Of a stretch of 64,000 bases of DNA, positions 59,520 to 64,000 are shown piece after piece (position 1 is the stretch's first letter; the number at the start of each line of letters is the position of its first letter). Under the pieces are notes generated by a model. The model was given only the letters and a program-made list of their open reading frames with translations. It was not told the DNA's origin and made no database searches. Source of the DNA: Candidatus Mycolicibacterium alkanivorans (lineage in GTDB: Bacteria > Actinomycetota > Actinomycetes > Mycobacteriales > Mycobacteriaceae); assembly GCF_022760805.1 (NCBI RefSeq), contig NZ_JAIVFL010000001.1, forward strand, positions 3,596,001 through 3,660,000, written 5' to 3'. Made by a program: the position numbers and the translations under genes.

Positions 59520-59621
59520 CTCGGTGAGGACACCGAAACCCTGCTGCGCCAACGCCTCCCGCGTGCGGGTGACAGCGTCGTCGAAAGGTGCGTGCAGTGT
59601 GGTGGACAGCGCGATGCTCAT
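59515..59621 (-). pseudogene. 5' fragment of a DUF302 gene
   Basis: ATG 59621 with GGGGGAG upstream opens MSIALSTTLHAPFDDAVTRT and goes on to QGFGVLTEI, the standard DUF302 N-terminus. Then the sequence joins the response regulator fragment near 59515-59521. DUF302 proteins often go with CsoR/CstR repressors, and this fragment follows cstR by 20 bp. Confidence 0.75.
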
Positions 59622-59641
59622 GTTCACTCCCCCTGGTCGTG

Positions 59642-60001
<360 letters not shown>

Positions 60002-60579
60002 TCAGCGCGAGGCGACCAACTGGGCAACGACGGGCTGCGCGTCGCGCCGCGGACCCCGGTTGTAGGGCAGGCGGGCGAGCATCATGCCCATCAGGCAGGT
60101 GTTGGTTGCCGCGGCGACGGCAAGGCCGGCGCCCATGGCGAAGGCCACCCACGTGAAGCCGGGGACGACGAGGCCGAGCAGAATGCTGACCGCCACGATG
60201 AGCCCGGCGAGGAACCGGACCTGCCGCGCGAGCTCCCAGCGGCGAGCGCCGCGGTTGACGGCGAAGCCGCCGGCTTCCCACGCGATCATTCCGCCGTCGA
60301 GAACGTGGACATTGGCCAGACCGGCGTTGCGCAGCGTTTCCTCGGCTGGGTTGCGCGTTGGCCGGATCGGCAGACCACGACCACCTGTTCGTCGAGGTGG
60401 GCCCGGATTTCGTCGCGGTGTTCGCGCAGAAGATCCAGCGGCACGTTGTAGGCGCCGGCGATGTGGACGGCCTCGAACTCGCCGGGAGTCCGGACATCCA
60501 CCACGCGCGGAACGTCGTCACTATTCAGCAGGCTGTGCAGCCGGGCGGGATCGATCAGCGCGGGTGAAGGTGCGGGCAT
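60002..60579 (-). pseudogene. Rhodanese-DUF2892 protein gene with a frameshift
   Basis: The first frame from ATG 60579 (GGAGGA upstream) gives a rhodanese domain with VVDVRTPGEFEAVHI and the active-site loop VVVCRSGQRA. After QRATQ it goes out of frame. The second frame continues as AEETLRNAGLANVHVLDGG, MIAWEAGGFAVNRGARRWEL and a DUF2892 membrane part (VRFLAGLIVAVSILLGLVVP). A single base is missing near 60341-60350. If this is not a sequencing error the intact protein of about 190 residues is lost; the first part alone keeps the rhodanese Cys. Confidence 0.8.
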
Positions 60580-60597
60580 CGGTTTCCTCCGTTCCGA

Positions 60598-60613
60598 ATA
60601 CCCAGCAGGGTAT
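60598..60613. promoter_or_regulatory. CstR operator 1 between rhodanese and thioredoxin genes
   Basis: ATACCC-AGCA-GGGTAT is a perfect dyad, 18 bp upstream of the rhodanese start codon, and so placed to control the minus-strand gene. Confidence 0.78.
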
Positions 60614-60631
60614 ATTGCGTTCAGGGTAGCA

Positions 60632-60647
60632 ATACCCAATGGGGTAT
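60632..60647. promoter_or_regulatory. CstR operator 2 between rhodanese and thioredoxin genes
   Basis: ATACCC-AATG-GGGTAT, same dyad and spacer, ends 27 bp before the thioredoxin GTG at 60675. It is placed to control the plus-strand gene. Confidence 0.78.
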
Positions 60648-60674
60648 CTGCAATTTCTTCGAGAGGACACCGCC

Positions 60675-61049
60675 GTGAGCACCGTCAACGTCACCTTCGA
60701 CGACTTCGAGTCGACCATCGTCGGGAACCCGATCGTGGTCGTCGACTTCTGGGCCTCCTGGTGCGGGCCGTGCCGGGCCTTCGCCCCGGTCTTCGACCGC
60801 TCCGCTTCGGCCCATCCCGACGTCGTGCACGGCAAGGTCGACACCGAGGCCGAGCGGGAGCTCGCCGCCGCGCTGCAGATCCGGTCGATCCCGACGATCA
60901 TGGCTTTCCGGCACGGCATCTTGGTCTACCGCCAGCCCGGAGCAATGCCGGCGCCCGCGTTCGAGGAGCTGATCACCAAGGTCAAGGAGCTCGACATGGA
61001 CGAGGTCCGCGCGGCCATTGCCACCCGCAAGGATGCGGCGAGCGCCTGA
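60675..61049 (+). CDS. Thioredoxin in a persulfide-response regulon
   Basis: The 124-residue thioredoxin has the active site VVDFWASWCGPCRAFAP and the cis-Pro in IRSIPTIMAF. GTG 60675 is chosen because AGAGGA lies 8 nt upstream; a frame-internal upstream ATG at 60639 would lie within the operator. It probably reduces protein or low-molecular persulfides formed by rhodanese activity. Confidence 0.88.
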   Translation: MSTVNVTFDDFESTIVGNPIVVVDFWASWCGPCRAFAPVFDRSASAHPDVVHGKVDTEAERELAAALQIRSIPTIMAFRHGILVYRQPGAMPAPAFEELITKVKELDMDEVRAAIATRKDAASA

Positions 61050-61127
61050 GCTCCGCAAACAGTTCGCCGGGCGGACAGAGTACTCGGACGTATTCGTTGC
61101 GAAGTTATTACCGATCGGGAGTAACGT

Positions 61128-61143
61128 CAGCCTCGGGAGGCTG
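61128..61143. terminator. Small hairpin between thioredoxin and hypE
   Basis: CAGCCTC-GG-GAGGCTG has perfect 7-bp arms, with GGGG after it. Convergent genes flank it. The loop is short, so it is a weak candidate. Confidence 0.3.
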
Positions 61144-61178
61144 GGGGTCAGCCGTGCGATCAGCGGTGTCGGCCGAGG

Positions 61179-62252
61179 TCAGCAGATCCGCGGAAGCTGC
61201 TCACCCAGTTCTCGTTCGATGACGCGCGTGGTGCCGAACGGTGTCAGCCCGACCACCATTCCGGGGTGCTCGGCCACCGCGCGGCCGATGATCACCGCCC
61301 CGGCAGCTTCCGGACGCGAGCGCATCGCCTCCAGGACGGCCTCGCTGTGCGCGGGGTCGACGAACGCCACCAGCTTGCCCTCGTTGGCCACCTGCAACGG
61401 GTCCAGTCCCAGGAAGCTGCATGCCGAGGACACCGTCTCGGGCACCGGGATCCGGCCTTCGTCGAGTTCGACGCCGATGCCGGCGGTCCGGGCGATCTCG
61501 ACCGTCGCGGCGACGAGCCCGCCGCGGGTGGGGTCGCGCAGGGCATGCACGACATTCGGGTCGCCGGTAGCGGCCAGCATCGCGGCCACCAGCCGGTGCA
61601 GCGGCGCGCTGTCGGTGGTCACCGCGGTGCCGAAGTCGATGCCCTCGCGCACGCTCATGATCGCCACGCCGTGCTCGCCGACATTGCCCGAGACGATGAT
61701 GTGATCGCCGGGGCGGGCCTGCTCGGGTCCGATGCGCACCCCGTCGGGCACCACGCCGACGCCGGCGGTGTTGACGAAAAGCCCGTCGGCACCGCCCTTT
61801 CCGACCACCTTGGTGTCGCCGGTGACGATGCCGACGCCGGCGTGGTCGGCGGCCTTGCCCATCGTCTGCGCGATGGCGCCGAGGACCTCGAGTTCCAGGC
61901 CCTCCTCGATGATGAACCCGGCCGTCAGCCCAAGCGGCTGCGCACCGCTGCAGGCGAGGTCGTTGATGGTGCCGTTGACGGCGAGATCGCCGATGTTGCC
62001 GCCCGGGAAGAACAACGGGTTGACCACGTAGGAGTCGGTGGTCAGCGCGATCTGGCCGCCGCTGACCTGCAGCAGTGCGGAGTCGCGCGACGGGCCGCCC
62101 GCCGACCCGAACGCGGGCAGGAACAGATTCTCGATGAGTTCCTCGGACAGGATTCCGCCCCCGCCGTGGCCCAGCACGATGCGTTTGGTCTCGCGCAGCG
62201 GCAACGGGCACACCCAGTCCGACGGATCAATCGCGACGGGACGATCAGACAT
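61179..62252 (-). CDS. hypE: [NiFe] hydrogenase maturation protein HypE
   Basis: ATP-dependent enzyme that dehydrates the thiocarboxamide on its C-terminal Cys to a thiocyanate for the CN ligands. It has 357 residues from ATG 62252 ([15 protein letters not shown]). The N-terminal region has [16 protein letters not shown] and the end is EQLPRIC, the obligatory PRIC. It overlaps hypD by 8 bp. Confidence 0.94.
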   Translation of the reverse strand: MSDRPVAIDPSDWVCPLPLRETKRIVLGHGGGGILSEELIENLFLPAFGSAGGPSRDSALLQVSGGQIALTTDSYVVNPLFFPGGNIGDLAVNGTINDLACSGAQPLGLTAGFIIEEGLELEVLGAIAQTMGKAADHAGVGIVTGDTKVVGKGGADGLFVNTAGVGVVPDGVRIGPEQARPGDHIIVSGNVGEHGVAIMSVREGIDFGTAVTTDSAPLHRLVAAMLAATGDPNVVHALRDPTRGGLVAATVEIARTAGIGVELDEGRIPVPETVSSACSFLGLDPLQVANEGKLVAFVDPAHSEAVLEAMRSRPEAAGAVIIGRAVAEHPGMVVGLTPFGTTRVIERELGEQLPRIC

Positions 62253-63348
62253 GCGCCGCCGTTTCCAATCGCCGGAACTGGTAGTAGGCCGCGCAGGCAC
62301 CCTCGCTGGAGACCATGGTGGCGCCCAGCGGCGTGCGCGGGGTGCAGGTTGCGCCGAACGCCGGGCACTGGTTGGGCTTGAGCAGGCCCTGCAACACCTC
62401 ACCGGCGTGGCACTCGTCGGACTCCTGCACCTGCAGGTGCCCCACTCCGAACTTGCGCTCGGCGTCGAACTCGGCGTACTTCGGCGACAGTGCCCACCCC
62501 GACTTCGGGATGATGCCGATGCCGCGCCACTGCCGGTCGGTAACGGTGAACACGTCGGCCAGCGCCCGCTGGGCCACGGTGTTTCCGGCCTCGCTGACCG
62601 CGCGCGGGTAGGCGTTGCGCAACTCCGGCGTGCCCGACTCCAGCAGATCGACCAGCTGGCGCACGCCTTCGAGCAGGTCCAGCGGCTCGAAGCCGGTGAC
62701 CACGATCGGCACACCGAACTCCTCCACCAACGGCCCGTACTCCGAGGTGCCCATGACGGTGCACACGTGCCCGGCAGCCAGGAACCCCTCGACCCGGTTG
62801 GAGGGCGAACCGAGGATGGCGGTCATCGCCGGCGGAACTAGGACGTGGGAGATGAGCACCGAGAAGTTGGTGAGCCCCATCCGCTGGGCGTGCAGCACCG
62901 ACATCGCGTTGGCGGGTGCGGTGGTCTCGAAGCCGACGCCGAAGAACACAACTTCCTTGTCGGGGTTCTCGGCGGCGACCCGGGTGGCGTCCAGCGGCGA
63001 GTAGACGATGCGAACGTCGCCGCCGCGGGCGCGCACGCTGAACAGGTCCTGGTGGCTGCCGGGCACCCGCAGCATGTCGCCGAATGAGCAGAAGATGACG
63101 TCCTCGCGGGCGGCGATCTCCAGCGCACGGTCGATCATCTCCAGCGGTGTGACGCACACCGGGCAGCCGGGGCCGTGGATGAACTCCACGGAGCCCTCGA
63201 GCAGCTGGTCGATGCCGTTGCGGATGATCGAATGTGTTTGTCCGCCACAGACTTCCATGATGGTCCAGGTGCGGGTGGCGTGCCGCTGGATGGCCTCCAC
63301 CAGCACCTTGGCGGCCACCGGGTCGCGGAACTCGTCGAGATACTTCAT
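62245..63348 (-). CDS. hypD: [NiFe] hydrogenase maturation protein HypD
   Basis: Fe-S protein on which the Fe(CN)2CO unit is built together with HypC. It has 367 residues from ATG 63348 ([16 protein letters not shown]). Motifs: [34 protein letters not shown], and [11 protein letters not shown] with late cysteines for the cluster ([20 protein letters not shown]). The start overlaps the hypC stop (ATGA). Confidence 0.95.
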   Translation of the reverse strand: MKYLDEFRDPVAAKVLVEAIQRHATRTWTIMEVCGGQTHSIIRNGIDQLLEGSVEFIHGPGCPVCVTPLEMIDRALEIAAREDVIFCSFGDMLRVPGSHQDLFSVRARGGDVRIVYSPLDATRVAAENPDKEVVFFGVGFETTAPANAMSVLHAQRMGLTNFSVLISHVLVPPAMTAILGSPSNRVEGFLAAGHVCTVMGTSEYGPLVEEFGVPIVVTGFEPLDLLEGVRQLVDLLESGTPELRNAYPRAVSEAGNTVAQRALADVFTVTDRQWRGIGIIPKSGWALSPKYAEFDAERKFGVGHLQVQESDECHAGEVLQGLLKPNQCPAFGATCTPRTPLGATMVSSEGACAAYYQFRRLETAAHV

Positions 63349-63620
63349 GCCGGCTCCCTCCTGCTCTGACCCTCGGCACCGCCCAGTTCCCCTTCCAGGA
63401 TGCCGAGGTCTTCGAACATCTTCAGCGTCTCGTTGGCCGAGGCCTCGTCGAGTCGGGTGATCGCGAAACCCGCGTGGACGATGGTGTATTCGCCGATCTC
63501 CATGTCCGGCAGGTACGCCAGGCACACCGTCTTGGTGGTCCCGCCGAAGTCGACCGTGGACATGCGGGTACCCGACTCGTCCCAAATCTCGATCACTTTG
63601 CCGGGGATTCCGAGGCACAT
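63345..63620 (-). CDS. hypC: [NiFe] hydrogenase maturation chaperone HypC
   Basis: The 91-residue chaperone starts [13 protein letters not shown], with the essential Cys2, and has [23 protein letters not shown]. It binds HypD and the hydrogenase large subunit. It overlaps the hypF end by 28 bp. Confidence 0.95.
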   Translation of the reverse strand: MCLGIPGKVIEIWDESGTRMSTVDFGGTTKTVCLAYLPDMEIGEYTIVHAGFAITRLDEASANETLKMFEDLGILEGELGGAEGQSRREPA

Positions 63621-64000
63621 ATGCCATTCCTTTCCGATACAGCCGCCGCGTCGGCGTTGGTCAAGATCGCGGCGGTGATGGTGGCCTGGCCGAGCGCCAG
63701 GCCGCCGTCGTTACAGGGCACGATCCGGTGGGTGAGGACCTCGAAGCCGCTGCGCGTGAGCGTGCTCCGAAGGCCTTGCAGCAGAAGCTGATTGGCGAAC
63801 ACACCGCCGGTCAGCCCGATCACCGAGATACCGGCCGCCCGCGCAGCCGCGGTCGCAGCCGTGGCGGTCGCGGTGATCACCGCCTGGTGGAAGCCGGCGG
63901 CCAGGTCTTCGCGCGCGGTGCCGCCGCGCAGCCCCGCGGCGATCCCGGCGATCACCGGCGCCGGATCGAGAACACCCGCGGCGACCGCGAAGTCGAGGTC
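63593..64000 (-). CDS. hypF: [NiFe] hydrogenase maturation carbamoyltransferase HypF (5' part beyond the window)
   Basis: Only the C-terminal 135 residues are inside: [16 protein letters not shown] and [13 protein letters not shown], the end of the Kae1-like carbamoyl-transfer domain, which makes thiocarboxamide on HypE. The frame is open to the right edge. It heads hypF-C-D-E in this window. Confidence 0.92.
   Translation of the reverse strand, partial: DLDFAVAAGVLDPAPVIAGIAAGLRGGTAREDLAAGFHQAVITATATAATAAARAAGISVIGLTGGVFANQLLLQGLRSTLTRSGFEVLTHRIVPCNDGGLALGQATITAAILTNADAAAVSERNGICASESPAK

Overview
The window is chromosomal DNA of a high-GC mycobacterium, most likely a non-tuberculous, environmental or fast-growing species. 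This rests on the mycobacterial gene order mnmA - cysteine desulfurase - acyltransferase - GNAT - etfA/etfB - methylglucose lipopolysaccharide (MGLP) genes - serB2 - ctaD - fecB - nrdF2 - ... - nrdE/I/H - FMN reductase - TetR - dinB2, which is collinear with M. tuberculosis Rv3024c-Rv3056. PE, PPE, PGRS and Esx proteins point the same way. No transposase, integrase, tRNA, rRNA or CRISPR array was seen.

Layout. (1) 1-22.6 kb is conserved core: tRNA thiolation (mnmA with a cysteine desulfurase), electron-transfer flavoprotein, the MGLP genes (methyltransferase, GH57 branching enzyme, GT4 glucosyltransferase, acetyltransferase-like protein), several Rv3035-Rv3041c homologues, serB2, ctaD, fecB and nrdF2. 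(2) 22.7-50.1 kb is an accessory block lying between nrdF2 and nrdE. It starts at a decayed TetR gene and a geranylgeranyl-reductase-family flavoprotein. Next comes a complete isonitrile lipopeptide (INLP) operon homologous to Rv0096-Rv0101 (PPE1, Fe/2-oxoglutarate oxidase, FcoT, FadD10, ACP, NRPS). The NRPS has one module, and a small metal-binding HMA protein that looks like the severed N-terminus of CtpB is attached to the 3' end of the operon. The block continues with a full ESX-3-type type VII secretion locus (eccA-B-C-PE-esxG-esxH-espG-eccD-mycP-eccE) and a secreted Gly-rich PGRS-like protein. (3) 50.1-56.9 kb returns to core: nrdE (interrupted by a 384-residue intein), nrdI, nrdH, FMN reductase, TetR and dinB2. 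(4) 56.9-64 kb is a mosaic: remnants of an SDR gene, a stand-alone LeuA regulatory domain, a two-component pair whose response regulator has lost its receiver half, a CstR-like persulfide-sensing regulon (repressor, DUF302 fragment, frameshifted rhodanese-DUF2892, thioredoxin) with three matching operators, and the hypF-C-D-E hydrogenase maturation operon running off the right edge.

How the genes may work together. The main point of interest is the physical union of an isonitrile lipopeptide (metal-binding lipid) pathway with an ESX-3-type secretion system, a family tied to iron and zinc homeostasis. The ESX locus has a PE gene but lacks its usual PPE partner, and the only PPE gene present is the PPE1 homologue that heads the INLP operon. 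The mycosin has lost its catalytic serine, and EsxH has lost one zinc ligand known from M. tuberculosis EsxH. I infer a dedicated metal-acquisition unit: INLP made by the NRPS operon, PE/PPE1 exported by the ESX machine to handle it at the cell surface, and the HMA protein receiving the metal inside. This is a hypothesis from gene content and motifs, not something the sequence proves.
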